DNA from: Hyunsoonleella aestuarii
GTDB taxonomy: Bacteria > Bacteroidota > Bacteroidia > Flavobacteriales > Flavobacteriaceae
Length of the DNA stretch: 64,000 bases
Direction of reading: 5' to 3'
Assembly (NCBI RefSeq): GCF_006148925.1
Contig: NZ_VAWB01000001.1
Span: forward strand, 462,001 to 526,000
Position numbers and translations under genes: made by a program
Notes under the pieces: model-generated
The model's input: the letters and a program-made list of their open reading frames with translations, nothing else
The model's database searches: none
Told to the model about the DNA's origin: nothing
In this document: positions 44,073 to 53,694 of the stretch, one piece after another
Position numbering within the stretch: position 1 is the first letter of the stretch
How the letters are laid out: each line of letters starts with the position of its first letter

Positions 44073-44106
44073 AAAAAAAATGCTCACTTATAAAGTGAGC
44101 ATTTTT
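44073..44106. terminator. Terminator after gldN
   Basis: A perfect stem TGCTCACTT / AAGTGAGCA with loop ATA, extended by A-T pairs and flanked by A and T runs. It lies about 22 bases beyond the gldN stop. Confidence 0.85.
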
Positions 44107-44127
44107 ATATTTTACATGTAATGTGGT

Positions 44128-45018
44128 TTAATACGTCCACATATCAAGTTCAAAATCTCTTATTTTAGTCTTAATTCTGTCAGACTCCAATAACTGCATT
44201 AGAGCGTTTTGAGAAACATATTCGTTAATCTTTCTATCGCCTTGTACATTCTCTTCTTGATAAACATACCCATGAAAACGTCTAGAATTCAATAAGTGAT
44301 CGAAAGAAAACGGGATGGCACTATTCTCGTTATTAAACGATTTTGCTTCATGCAAAACATCTCTTGCATCAGGGAAAAACACCCAAAATAGCTCAACTAA
44401 ATCCGGTTCTTCCTCATCAATAAAGTTCACATCTGGAGACACTGGTGCAATACCTAAAAGTCTGTATTTCATTTCGGCTTGACGCTTATCGAAATACCAA
44501 AGCCCCTTAACACGATATTCTGTAATATCGGCTGCTGTAATGTCTCTCCTATCTATATACTCGCCAGATAATTCTTCCCCAGCATTTAATTGCTCAATAC
44601 CTAACTCGGTAGTGTCAACCTTAGAAAGGGCTGCTTCAATATCCTTTAAAGTACGTTTTGTTGTGAAATAAGAATCATCGTAAATGTTTTCAATATTACC
44701 ATTTTTAATGTTCTTCATAAGCACATCATATAACGATCTTCTGTCGCTTCCAATATTATTGGTATCAATTGGGTAGTACAACGGAAAATTAGCACGTTCA
44801 TCAAGAACAACTTTTTCCCACGTCATTTTAGAGAAAAGAATATCTCTATCGTCTACATACCCATATGGTAACGCTTGATCGTTATCAATAGCTATTTGTG
44901 CTTCTGTTCTAACACCTATCTCTTCTGGAGATTTAGCGTTTAATATATTTGCTTGAGCAAATGTATTTACTGCTGAAAGAACAGTTACAACGGTTATTAA
45001 AAAACTTTTAAAATTCAT
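44128..45018 (-). CDS. gldN: Type IX secretion/gliding protein GldN (PorN)
   Basis: A 296-residue periplasmic protein with a signal peptide (cut near VNTFA). It forms the periplasmic ring of the type IX secretion system with GldK. Characteristic blocks are VDDRDILFSKMTWEKVVLDE, NFPLYYPID and VELFWVFFPDARDVLHEAKSFN. It is last in the gldK-L-M-N operon, 48 bases after gldM. Confidence 0.92.
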   Translation of the reverse strand: MNFKSFLITVVTVLSAVNTFAQANILNAKSPEEIGVRTEAQIAIDNDQALPYGYVDDRDILFSKMTWEKVVLDERANFPLYYPIDTNNIGSDRRSLYDVLMKNIKNGNIENIYDDSYFTTKRTLKDIEAALSKVDTTELGIEQLNAGEELSGEYIDRRDITAADITEYRVKGLWYFDKRQAEMKYRLLGIAPVSPDVNFIDEEEPDLVELFWVFFPDARDVLHEAKSFNNENSAIPFSFDHLLNSRRFHGYVYQEENVQGDRKINEYVSQNALMQLLESDRIKTKIRDFELDMWTY

Positions 45019-45066
45019 CTTTCTTTAATTTTATTTATTGGGCCTAAAATAATTAGTCCCTAAATT

Positions 45067-46626
45067 TTAATTTGTAAGCTCAACAAATACAGGTGATACT
45101 TTTTTAAGTATTACACTTACACCGCCTGCTTTAGCTTGGATATCAAATATTTGAACACCAGAACCACGCTTAGCTTTACGTAAAGCAGATTTCGCTCTAC
45201 TATCTAACTTACTTCCACTTACATTTATTGTAGGTTGTCCAGGAACTTTAAATTTAAATCCTGTAACACGTAATGGTAATTCGAAATCGAAATCGTCGAA
45301 CTTAGCACCAATAGTAGAAATTTCAAGACTGTTACGCTGCATTTTTACTGCACCATCTTCACCTCTAATAGTTCCTGTAGGTTTTGGTAAATCTTTAATT
45401 CTGAATGTAGCTCTATCACTTACTGGTTGCCCATCAGGTAATTTTCCAGTTACATTAATAGTAACTTCTCTACCTTGAATTCTTGTCGCATCCATAACGT
45501 ATTTGCTTCCTCTAACTCTAGTTAAGCCTTGAGCTCTAGCATTTACATTATTATCTGAAATACCAGCAAAAGAAATTGTCATTGGGTTTTTAACACCACG
45601 ATATACTACATTCATTTTATCTGCAGAAATCGTAGCAGCATTTGGTTTAGGAACCGTTGCGAAAGATTGCTTTACATCAACTTCAACTTCCTCACCATCC
45701 TGAGCAAAAATTAATTTTCCTTCAATTTTATGCTCACCGGGAGTTCCTGTACCAACATTTAACTTTACTTTACCATCTTCAATAGTATATTGATCTTTAG
45801 TTAAAGGTCTACCATCTAAAGTTAATTCAACTCTGTTTGGCTTTGTAGTAGCATCTTTTCTACCAAGTACAATTTGACCATCAAACGTTTCTCCATTGAA
45901 GTATGCAGATTTTGTTGTTTCTAACAATGTTGTATAGTTGGTCATAGACACCTCACTGGAAAGTGTACCTTGTAACATATTCGATAATACTTCCGACTCA
46001 GTAGTCTTAACATCTGCTTGAAGCTGTGTCATTTTAGTTAATGACGCTACTAAAGGAAATCCTTTGTAGTGATATTCTAACCATTTTTGCTCACCAGCTC
46101 CTCTTTTTACAGGATCTGTTTCGAACTTCTTTTGTACATCTTTAATGATGTCTTCCATTCCTTTTTGGTCTGCTAATACAGCCGAAACACCATCTCTAAA
46201 AGTTGCCATTTGATTCATGAATTCTTCTCCTGCAGGCTTTAATTTGTCGCCTTTAAAAAAGTTTTCATCCAAATAATCACCTTTATCCATGATTTCGTAA
46301 TCTGTAGGATCATCTACAGTTGCAGACATCTTAGATTTAAGATCTTCTAAGTACGCATCAAAATTATCTGCAAGATCTTCAATTTGACTTGCTTTAAGTT
46401 TTAATGGCTCATATTTCTCTTTCTGGTCTATTGCTTTTTGTTCTAAACTTGCAATAAAAGCTGTGTTACGCTCTGTTGCAGCTTGGTTAGATTCTGTAAG
46501 CTTTTCGTTCATTAATCCAAATGCAGATAGTACTTCTTTTGACATATTTAAAGCAAGCATTGCTATAAATATTAAATACATCAAATTAATCATTTTCTGC
46601 CTTGGTGATAGATTATTTCCTGCCAT
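45067..46626 (-). CDS. gldM: Type IX secretion/gliding motor protein GldM (PorM)
   Basis: A 519-residue protein with one N-terminal transmembrane helix (about 13-35) and a long periplasmic part built of four domains in known GldM structures. It forms the rotor shaft of the proton-powered T9SS motor with GldL. Arg9 just before the helix (MAGNNLSPRQKMINLMYLIF) matches the conserved arginine of Flavobacterium johnsoniae GldM. The next domains (for example EVDVKQSFATVPKPN and KFKVPGQPTINVSG) match GldM D3/D4. Confidence 0.94.
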   Translation of the reverse strand: MAGNNLSPRQKMINLMYLIFIAMLALNMSKEVLSAFGLMNEKLTESNQAATERNTAFIASLEQKAIDQKEKYEPLKLKASQIEDLADNFDAYLEDLKSKMSATVDDPTDYEIMDKGDYLDENFFKGDKLKPAGEEFMNQMATFRDGVSAVLADQKGMEDIIKDVQKKFETDPVKRGAGEQKWLEYHYKGFPLVASLTKMTQLQADVKTTESEVLSNMLQGTLSSEVSMTNYTTLLETTKSAYFNGETFDGQIVLGRKDATTKPNRVELTLDGRPLTKDQYTIEDGKVKLNVGTGTPGEHKIEGKLIFAQDGEEVEVDVKQSFATVPKPNAATISADKMNVVYRGVKNPMTISFAGISDNNVNARAQGLTRVRGSKYVMDATRIQGREVTINVTGKLPDGQPVSDRATFRIKDLPKPTGTIRGEDGAVKMQRNSLEISTIGAKFDDFDFELPLRVTGFKFKVPGQPTINVSGSKLDSRAKSALRKAKRGSGVQIFDIQAKAGGVSVILKKVSPVFVELTN

Positions 46627-46675
46627 GTCTAATTAGGTTTTTGGTTAATTAATATAAATTTGGGTTAACCCCTAA

Positions 46676-47311
46676 TTAGCTTTTGTTCATTGCAGAAAGC
46701 ATTCCTCCATAAACACCATTTAATGATGATAAGTTAGATGCTAATGATTGCATTTGCTCTTTCAATTTAGCAGCATTTTCTACAGACTCTTCATTAATAG
46801 AAGCTTGTCTGTTTACACTTTCTAATTGTACTTTGTATAAGCTGTTTAAAGACTCCATTTGAGCTGCAGCTAAAGATAACTCTTCACCATATTTTCTAGT
46901 AGCTTCTAAAGATTCTACAGTAGGTGAAATATTTTTAGCAGCACCTTCAAAATTCTTAATACTGTCTCCTAAACTTGCCATAAGCTCGCCATCAATTTTA
47001 GCGTCTTTTAATAACTCGTCTAATTTTTTAGATAATAATCCTTGTGGATCTTTTGCTTCTTTTTCTGAAGCTTGTCCTCCAGCTAATTCCGGGTAAACTA
47101 ACGACCAATCTAAATCGTCGTCTACTGGTTCGAATGCTGAAATAGCAAAAATAATTGCTTCGGTTACCAGACCAATGGTTAACATAACGTTACCTGTTAA
47201 AGGTCCAATTTCAAAGTGAATAATTTTGAATAGTGCTCCAACAATTACAATTGATGCTCCTAATCCGTAAGCTAAATTCATAAACTTTTTACTTGCTCTT
47301 GACTGTGCCAT
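46676..47311 (-). CDS. gldL: Type IX secretion/gliding motor protein GldL (PorL)
   Basis: A 211-residue inner-membrane protein with two transmembrane helices (about 15-34 and 42-60) and a cytoplasmic helical tail with coiled-coil features (about 125-205). It is the stator-like ring around GldM that uses proton flow. Glu51 in the second helix (TIGLVTEAIIFAI) is at the place of the key glutamate (E49) of F. johnsoniae GldL. It lies between gldK and gldM. Confidence 0.94.
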   Translation of the reverse strand: MAQSRASKKFMNLAYGLGASIVIVGALFKIIHFEIGPLTGNVMLTIGLVTEAIIFAISAFEPVDDDLDWSLVYPELAGGQASEKEAKDPQGLLSKKLDELLKDAKIDGELMASLGDSIKNFEGAAKNISPTVESLEATRKYGEELSLAAAQMESLNSLYKVQLESVNRQASINEESVENAAKLKEQMQSLASNLSSLNGVYGGMLSAMNKS

Positions 47312-47385
47312 AATTTTCGATTTTTAATGTTAAGTACGAATACTTAAGTAGGTTAATTAATAGTATTTATTATTGATTTGATTTA

Positions 47386-48756
47386 TTACTTACCGTTTTT
47401 AGTTACTTGTGTCCCCATATAATCTTGAACGGTTCTGAATCCTATATAACTTCTTGCAGAATCTGCATACTCGTAGTCTCTTGAGCTCACTTGTAAGAAG
47501 TATGCAACATCTTTCCAAGATCCTCCGCGCACTACTTTACGTTGATTTTCTTTATCGTTTACACTTGGATTTACAGTAGAAACATACTCATAAGATGATG
47601 GATCGTATGATGCATTCACCCATTCTGAAACGTTTCCAGCCATATTGTACAAGTTGTAATCATTTGGTTCATACGAATCTGCTTCAACAGTATATAAAGC
47701 TTGATCTGCTGCGTAATCACCACGAACTGGTTTAAAGTTTGCCATAAAACAACCTCTGTCGTTCTTAGCGTAAGGACCACCCCATGGGAAAGTCGCCGCT
47801 CGTAAACCTCCTCTGGCAGCATACTCCCATTCTGCTTCAGATGGTAATCTGAAAGAATTTACAAAGTGTGCTCCTTTTTTCCCTTTTTGATAGGCATTTT
47901 TCCATAATGTTCTCCATTGACAAAATGCTTTTGCTTGTTTCCAGGTAACACCTACTACTGGATATTCTCCGTAGGCATCGTGCCAGAAATAATCATTATG
48001 CATTGGTTCGTTATAAGAATATGCGAAATCTCTAATCCAAGTTGTTGTATCCGGATATACTTCTACTTCTTCTTTTATTAGAACATCTTTACGTCTAAGA
48101 CTTCTATCCTTAGCTGCTTTTTGGATGTCCATATATGTATATTGGAATTTAAACTTAGAAACATCCCAAGTACGTTGTCCATTATATGATTCTTCTTCAG
48201 GTAAATACATAGTATCCATAACTTCGGCATAATACTCATCTATATACTCTGAAGTATCAAATACTAAATCGACATCTTTATTAAGTTTATAACCTTCATA
48301 TCCTGTTGGTCCTAATCCTGTATAATTATTATAAATATACTTTTCGTAAACAGTCATATTAGCAGTATCGGCATTTTTAAATGCAAATTCACCAATTGTA
48401 CCTTCATCTTCTTGGGTTAAACCAACCTCATCGGCTAAAATGGCAAGCTTAGTTCTAATAATAGAATCTCTTACCCAATTAACAAATTGACGGTACTCAC
48501 TATTTGTAATTTCAGTTTCATCCATATAAAAGGCTCGAACAGTTACGGTTTTTGCAGGTGCATCATGCACACCAGCTAAATCGTCGTCTGCTTTACCCAT
48601 TATAAAAGCACCACCAGGAACAAGTTCCATTCCATAAGGCTTTTCTGGATGCCACTTTTTTCCTTTAACACCAACTAGCTCACCCCTATCTTTAGAGCCA
48701 CAACTAGCGAACAATGTTAATACTGCGGTTAATAATATAAACTTCTTCATATCCAT
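47386..48756 (-). CDS. gldK: Type IX secretion/gliding lipoprotein GldK (PorK)
   Basis: A 456-residue outer-membrane lipoprotein (lipobox FASC, Cys19) with a formylglycine-generating-enzyme-like fold: PGGAFIMGKADDD (about 47-59), VRAFYMDETEITNSEYR, VVGVTWKQAKAFCQWR, RLPSEAEWEYAARGG, YNMAGNVSEWV and a final RGGSW...GFR block. In GldK this fold is structural, forming the large periplasmic ring with GldN. First gene of the gldKLMN operon. A second ATG two codons in is equally possible. Confidence 0.93.
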   Translation of the reverse strand: MDMKKFILLTAVLTLFASCGSKDRGELVGVKGKKWHPEKPYGMELVPGGAFIMGKADDDLAGVHDAPAKTVTVRAFYMDETEITNSEYRQFVNWVRDSIIRTKLAILADEVGLTQEDEGTIGEFAFKNADTANMTVYEKYIYNNYTGLGPTGYEGYKLNKDVDLVFDTSEYIDEYYAEVMDTMYLPEEESYNGQRTWDVSKFKFQYTYMDIQKAAKDRSLRRKDVLIKEEVEVYPDTTTWIRDFAYSYNEPMHNDYFWHDAYGEYPVVGVTWKQAKAFCQWRTLWKNAYQKGKKGAHFVNSFRLPSEAEWEYAARGGLRAATFPWGGPYAKNDRGCFMANFKPVRGDYAADQALYTVEADSYEPNDYNLYNMAGNVSEWVNASYDPSSYEYVSTVNPSVNDKENQRKVVRGGSWKDVAYFLQVSSRDYEYADSARSYIGFRTVQDYMGTQVTKNGK

Positions 48757-48799
48757 AGAAAACTCGAGGTTAATTATTTAAGCTTCAATTTCGAGAGCG

Positions 48800-48888
48800 T
48801 AAACATATTTATATATTTCTTAAAAAACAACTTTTTAGTAAAAAAAATTACATTTCGTCGTGAAAAAATTACATTTCATCGATGAAAT
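48800..48888 (-). promoter_or_regulatory. gldK promoter with upstream direct repeats and palindrome
   Basis: Minus-strand -33 TTG at 48828-48830 and -7 TATGTTTA at 48800-48807, with 20 bases between, one base off the Bacteroidetes consensus. Upstream lie two near-identical 19-base direct repeats (48842-48860 and 48864-48882, one difference, 22-bp period). The second runs into a perfect 16-bp palindrome ATTTCATCGATGAAAT (48873-48888). These may be regulator sites for the T9SS operon. Confidence 0.45.
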
Positions 48889-48912
48889 TAACCTTTTAGC
48901 TACTTTTAATGG

Positions 48913-50079
48913 TTAAATACAATTCTTCTGAAACGCCTTATACCAACGGTCTGGGACCTTATTATTACAAGCATCTAAGTAATCCTGATGCATGCATGGT
49001 AATAACGTATGTCTTTTTAATTTATTATTTAATTCTGCTAAAAAAGGGATTTCAATCCACCACCTACCGGTCTTATTACTTTTGTAAAAGATTAATTCTT
49101 GGGAGTCTACTAAGGTAATAAATTTTTGATAGCTATTTTCATCTGAAAAATCATCATCCTTAACCCTATAATTAATACCTTCTATAAAGTACCACATAAT
49201 TTGAGCCATAAGCATACATGTAATCTCATCATCATTTGATGGCTTATACTCATATATGCCAAATGAAGTTACCTTATTACTTATCCCTGCATAACGAGCA
49301 ATGGCACATATTTCTTTTCCATCTAAACCATTAGGAGAATATTTTTGATTTAAACTAAGCTCTGATCCTTTAACAGAACCTAGATCAATACTTACCATGT
49401 TAGCATCTCGCATAACTGGCTCTGCTATTGTAACATCATTTGATACTTGTCCCAATCGATAAGCCTCAAAATATAGCTTATCCATTAAATCGATTTCTTC
49501 TTGGGAGTTAAAATAGGTTTGATAACCTATAGTAGCATAATTAAATAGATTGTAAGGTTCGTCAAGAATAATTTTACCAACAAAGCTATTATTCTTTATG
49601 GGTTTCGCAGAATCACCCAAATCGAACTTACAATCTACATTAACTATATTCACCATAGGAATAATATCATCGTAAGCCCTATAATTAGCATAAGTAAGAT
49701 CTTGTGAACCACCAATTATTATGGGTATAATGTTCTTTTTAACTAATATGTTAATGGTAGTTTTTAAAGCGAAATAAGTATCCTCAACAGTTTCTCCTTT
49801 ATTAATATCTCCTAAATCTGCTACAGTAGTCCCCCAACTTCCCGGAAAAAGACCATATAATGACTTTCTAATTTCATTTAACTGAAATTCTTCTCCTATA
49901 TAATTAATATCATTTCTGTTTTCTAAAACACCAACAATAGCAATATTAACTTTAGTTAAATCTGGAATACCGTTTTGAGATGAATGAATACGAATTTTTC
50001 TTCCGAACGCTTGAGGTGAAATCAACTCATTATGAGCCAAAACCATATCTGAAACTGGGGAGAGAAAATTAAAGTTCAT
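48913..50079 (-). CDS. Arginase/formimidoylglutamase-fold protein with degraded metal site
   Basis: A 388-residue ureohydrolase-fold protein, often labelled formimidoylglutamase in flavobacteria. The three metal-ligand motifs are altered. GGDH is GGSQ (123-126), so the His is Gln126. DAHxD is DCKFD (149-153), so the His is Lys151. SxDxDxxD is SIDLGSVKG (230-238), so the second Asp is Gly234. Two Mn ions could hardly be bound, so a pseudoenzyme or changed function is likely. It lies between topA and gldK on the same strand, 156 bases before gldK. A link to T9SS is suggested by position only. Confidence 0.8.
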   Translation of the reverse strand: MNFNFLSPVSDMVLAHNELISPQAFGRKIRIHSSQNGIPDLTKVNIAIVGVLENRNDINYIGEEFQLNEIRKSLYGLFPGSWGTTVADLGDINKGETVEDTYFALKTTINILVKKNIIPIIIGGSQDLTYANYRAYDDIIPMVNIVNVDCKFDLGDSAKPIKNNSFVGKIILDEPYNLFNYATIGYQTYFNSQEEIDLMDKLYFEAYRLGQVSNDVTIAEPVMRDANMVSIDLGSVKGSELSLNQKYSPNGLDGKEICAIARYAGISNKVTSFGIYEYKPSNDDEITCMLMAQIMWYFIEGINYRVKDDDFSDENSYQKFITLVDSQELIFYKSNKTGRWWIEIPFLAELNNKLKRHTLLPCMHQDYLDACNNKVPDRWYKAFQKNCI

Positions 50080-50264
50080 AATATTAATTTGCTAAAACAA
50101 TGTTTAACAAGTTTGGTCTTTGAGGTTTCTCACAAATATCAAAAGAAATAATGATTTTTACTATGATGTTAATGTAAAAATTAAGTCCAATTAGTTATAA
50201 AATGGTAATTAATTGGGCATTTCTTTAAAAAAGCCGAATAAACCGTTTAATATCAATCTATTAA

Positions 50265-52754
50265 TTACTTTTTCTTGGTAGCCGCTTTACGCTTTGGAGT
50301 TTTTTTCTTTGGTGTCTTTGCCTCAATTAAAGCTTTAGCCTCCTCTAAAGTCATTTCTGATACATCAACCGTTTTAGCAAGCTCTACCTTTACCTTGCCT
50401 TTAATTACGTTGTGCCTTCCCCAACGAGCTTTTTCTACACGAATACCTTCGTCTTCCCAGTTATGAATAACTTTATCTATTTCTTTCTGGATTTTGGTTT
50501 CAATGAGTTCTATTATATCATTATCCGACAGGTTATCCCAATCGTATTTCTTATTGACATTAATAAACATGTTGTTCCATTTAATAAATGGTCCAAAACG
50601 CCCTTTACCTTTTTGAACTGGCAAGTCCTTATATATATATATAGGTGCATCTGCTTTTTGTTTTTCTTTTATTAAAACAATAGCCTCGTCTAACTCTACA
50701 CTTAAAGGGTCTACTCCTTTAGGAAGTGAAACGAATGCACTACCAAATTTCACATAAGGTCCAAAACGTCCATTATTAACTAGCACTTCTTCTCCTTCGT
50801 AATCACCTAACTTTTTTGGAAGCTGAAATAAATCCATAGCTTCTTCGTAGGTAATGGTATTTAATTGTTGGTCTGGACTTAAACTTGCAAATTGTGGTTT
50901 CTCATCATCATCAACCGTTCCTATTTGAACCATTGGACCAAACTTTCCTAGACGCACACTAACTTGTTTGCCTGTTTTTGGATCTTTTCCTAATATTCGT
51001 TCTCCAGACTCTCTATCGGCATTTTCTTTAACATCTTCTACAACTGGATGAAACTCCTTGTAAAAAGATTTCATCATCTTCGTCCAATCTTCTTTACCGT
51101 CTGCAATATCATCAAAATCTGATTCTACTTTAGCCGTAAAATTATAATCTAAAATAGCATCAAAGTGATTCACTAAAAAGTCGGTTACAATCATTCCTAT
51201 ATCTGTAGGTACAAGCTTGCCTTTATCAGATCCTACTTTTTCACTTAAGGTAACATCTTTAATTACTCCATCTTTTAAAGTTAGTTGAGAATAGTTTCTT
51301 TCTACACCTTCAACAGTTCCTTTTTCAATATAGTTTCTGTTTTGAATAGTCGAAATGGTCGGTGCATACGTAGATGGACGACCAATACCCAATTCTTCCA
51401 ATTTTTTTACCAATGAGGCTTCAGTATATCTTGCAGGAGGTCTAGTATAACGCTCTGTTGCTGTAATATAGTTGTTAAGAAGCTTCTCATTAACTTTTAG
51501 CGCAGGAAGCATGCCTTCTTGTTCCTCATTCTCATCATCCGTTCCTTCTAAGTACACTTTTAAGAAACCGTCAAATTTAATAACTTCTCCATTAGCGCTA
51601 AAATTAGTGCTATGTGTTGAAGCACTAATCTTTACATTAGTTCTTTCTAATTGTGCTTCACTCATCTGAGATGCAATAGAACGCTTCCATATCAAGTCAT
51701 ACAAACGGGCTTGATCATAATCAATATCTACAGAATGTACTGCAAAATTAGTCGGTCTAATCGCTTCGTGAGCTTCTTGGGCTCCTTTGGATTTTCCCTT
51801 ATAATTTCTTGGTTTACTATATTCTGAACCAAATGAACTTTTAATTTCTGCCTCTGCTCCTTTTCTTGCTTCGCCCGATAAATTTACACTATCGGTTCTC
51901 ATATAAGTAATTAAACCAGACTCATACAGTCGCTGAGCCATGGTCATGGTTTTACTTACTGAAAAATATAATTTTCGTGAAGCCTCCTGTTGCAAGGTTG
52001 AAGTTGTAAAAGGTGCTGCAGGAGATTTTTTTGCTGGTTTCTTTTCTAAATTAGCAACTTTAAAAGACGCTGATGCGTTTTGCTCCAAAAACTTTTGAGC
52101 TCCTTCCTTGGATGAAAAATTCATTGGAAGCTTTGCTTTAAAAGTCTGTCCATTTTCATTTGAAAATTCCGCGTCTATTCTATAGGAAGCGGCTGGAGTA
52201 AAAGCTTCTATTTCACGCTCTTTTTCTACAATTAAACGTACAGATACAGACTGCACACGACCCGCCGACAGTCCTCCTTTTACCTTTCTCCAAAGCACTG
52301 GAGACAATTCGTATCCAACTATTCTATCTAAAACACGACGCGCTTGCTGAGCATCTACTAAATCGTAATCAATTCCTCTCGGGTTTTCTATTGCCTTTTG
52401 AATGGCCGATTTGGTAATTTCATGAAATACAATACGTTTTGTTTTATCCTTATCCAATTTTAAGGCTTCTGCCAAATGCCAAGCGATAGCCTCCCCCTCT
52501 CGATCCTCATCACTTGCTAACCAAACCATTTCAGCTTTTTTTGCTAAATCTTTAAGTTTTTTAACAACTGCTTTTTTGTCTTTTGAAACTTCGTATTTTG
52601 GTTTGAAATCACCGTCAACGTCTACTCCTAGTTCCTTTGAAGGAAGGTCGGAAATATGACCGAAACTAGATTCAACTTTAAAATCTTTTCCTAAAAATTT
52701 TTCTATAGTTTTTGCTTTTGCAGGTGACTCAACAATTACTAAATTCTTTGCCAT
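50265..52754 (-). CDS. topA: DNA topoisomerase I
   Basis: Relaxes negative supercoils by a type IA mechanism. It is 829 residues with ATG at 52754, chosen because it is preceded by a -7 box (TACATTTG, minus strand, 52774-52781) that would lie inside the coding region of a longer start. It has a TOPRIM domain (VESPAKAKTIEKFLG near the start; SDEDREGEAIAWHL about 80-93), catalytic Tyr in LITYMRTDSVNLS (about 285-297) and KKLEELGIGRPSTYA. The C-terminus has no zinc fingers but has Toprim_C-type repeats (RLGKFGPMVQIG; NGRFGPYVKFG; GKGRFGPFIKWN) and a Lys-rich tail, normal for Bacteroidetes. Confidence 0.96.
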   Translation of the reverse strand: MAKNLVIVESPAKAKTIEKFLGKDFKVESSFGHISDLPSKELGVDVDGDFKPKYEVSKDKKAVVKKLKDLAKKAEMVWLASDEDREGEAIAWHLAEALKLDKDKTKRIVFHEITKSAIQKAIENPRGIDYDLVDAQQARRVLDRIVGYELSPVLWRKVKGGLSAGRVQSVSVRLIVEKEREIEAFTPAASYRIDAEFSNENGQTFKAKLPMNFSSKEGAQKFLEQNASASFKVANLEKKPAKKSPAAPFTTSTLQQEASRKLYFSVSKTMTMAQRLYESGLITYMRTDSVNLSGEARKGAEAEIKSSFGSEYSKPRNYKGKSKGAQEAHEAIRPTNFAVHSVDIDYDQARLYDLIWKRSIASQMSEAQLERTNVKISASTHSTNFSANGEVIKFDGFLKVYLEGTDDENEEQEGMLPALKVNEKLLNNYITATERYTRPPARYTEASLVKKLEELGIGRPSTYAPTISTIQNRNYIEKGTVEGVERNYSQLTLKDGVIKDVTLSEKVGSDKGKLVPTDIGMIVTDFLVNHFDAILDYNFTAKVESDFDDIADGKEDWTKMMKSFYKEFHPVVEDVKENADRESGERILGKDPKTGKQVSVRLGKFGPMVQIGTVDDDEKPQFASLSPDQQLNTITYEEAMDLFQLPKKLGDYEGEEVLVNNGRFGPYVKFGSAFVSLPKGVDPLSVELDEAIVLIKEKQKADAPIYIYKDLPVQKGKGRFGPFIKWNNMFINVNKKYDWDNLSDNDIIELIETKIQKEIDKVIHNWEDEGIRVEKARWGRHNVIKGKVKVELAKTVDVSEMTLEEAKALIEAKTPKKKTPKRKAATKKK

Positions 52755-52830
52755 AAATGGATCTTTGTGGCTACAAATGTATGTCAAAAAAAGTTTAACT
52801 TCCTAATTAAATCCTTATCCGCATTGATTT

Positions 52831-52878
52831 AAAAAAAAAAAAAGCCCATATTTATCACAATAAATAAGGGCTTTTCTA
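52831..52878 (-). terminator. Terminator after the multipass membrane protein gene
   Basis: A long stem (AAAAGCCC...TATTTAT with ATAAATA...GGGCTTTT, small bulges) followed on the minus strand by a run of 13 T (A-run 52831-52843). It separates this gene from topA. Confidence 0.85.
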
Positions 52879-52892
52879 ATCTAAAATAAATT

Positions 52893-53654
52893 TTATTCTA
52901 CTTGAGTTCCTATTTCCTCAATAGCATCCGTATTCTCAAATCCTATAGATTCCTTATAAATAAAATAAGCAGGCAAATAAGCAAAAGAAGCTGTAACAAG
53001 CACACCAATAAAACACAATATCATACCAACTAATTGCGCCAAAATTCCAGCAACAATCATAAGCCCAAAAGTCAACAACCATTTCTTATTCCCTAACTTA
53101 AAACCTACTTTAACAATATCAGAAGCTTCTAAATCAGCATTAAAAGCATATATAACATTCATCAATGCAATTGGCACAGCAACATATATAATGGGAAGCA
53201 CACATAGCAAAGTTGCAACTAATGAAATCCCAAAAGTCATAGCTGCTAGCTTTATTGTTTTTCCTAAATAAGGTTTTTTGAAAAAGTAAAAATAGTCGTC
53301 TTTAGAGGCCTCATCAAAATCTTTTAATTTACATATTCTATAAAAAGCCGATTTCAAGCCAAAACCTATTACCATAGCAAAAAATGCAAATACTAATACA
53401 AAAAGATAAAAGGGAACTAAAAAAGCCCACTCAGAGTTTCCTCCATTATTGAGCGCATCTGGATCCAGGATTCCCATTGCAATCAATGGCAAATACATAA
53501 TTATATAAAAAGGAAGCATGAGCACAAAAGTTAAAAGCAACATAACTAAACCTTGCAACCATACCTTTTTAAATAGTTCTATGGACTTATTGAAAATATC
53601 ACCAAAATCAAGTTCTTTGGCGTTTTCAATTTTGTTTAAAATTAATTCTAACAT
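52893..53654 (-). CDS. Multipass membrane protein, unknown function
   Basis: A 253-residue protein with about six hydrophobic segments (roughly 33-60, 80-108, 135-158, 160-180, 195-220 and 220-240). It resembles the DUF975/glycerophosphodiester-phosphodiesterase-like membrane-domain group by pattern (DIFNKSIELFKKVWLQGLVMLLLTF at the N-terminus). Flavobacterial relatives are sometimes mislabelled beta-carotene monooxygenase, for which there is no support in the sequence. It has its own terminator. Confidence 0.65.
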   Translation of the reverse strand: MLELILNKIENAKELDFGDIFNKSIELFKKVWLQGLVMLLLTFVLMLPFYIIMYLPLIAMGILDPDALNNGGNSEWAFLVPFYLFVLVFAFFAMVIGFGLKSAFYRICKLKDFDEASKDDYFYFFKKPYLGKTIKLAAMTFGISLVATLLCVLPIIYVAVPIALMNVIYAFNADLEASDIVKVGFKLGNKKWLLTFGLMIVAGILAQLVGMILCFIGVLVTASFAYLPAYFIYKESIGFENTDAIEEIGTQVE

Positions 53655-53694
53655 ATTCTTAAAAATTTATTGAGAACAAAAAAACATTTAACCT

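Noticed and set aside
48913-50079. Functional hutG (formimidoylglutamase) completing the hut pathway
   Set aside because: Key metal ligands are missing and the gene is 44 kb from hutHU.
52893-53654. Beta-carotene 15,15'-monooxygenase
   Set aside because: This label circulates for flavobacterial relatives, but the protein is a plain multipass membrane protein without oxygenase histidines in a suitable pattern.
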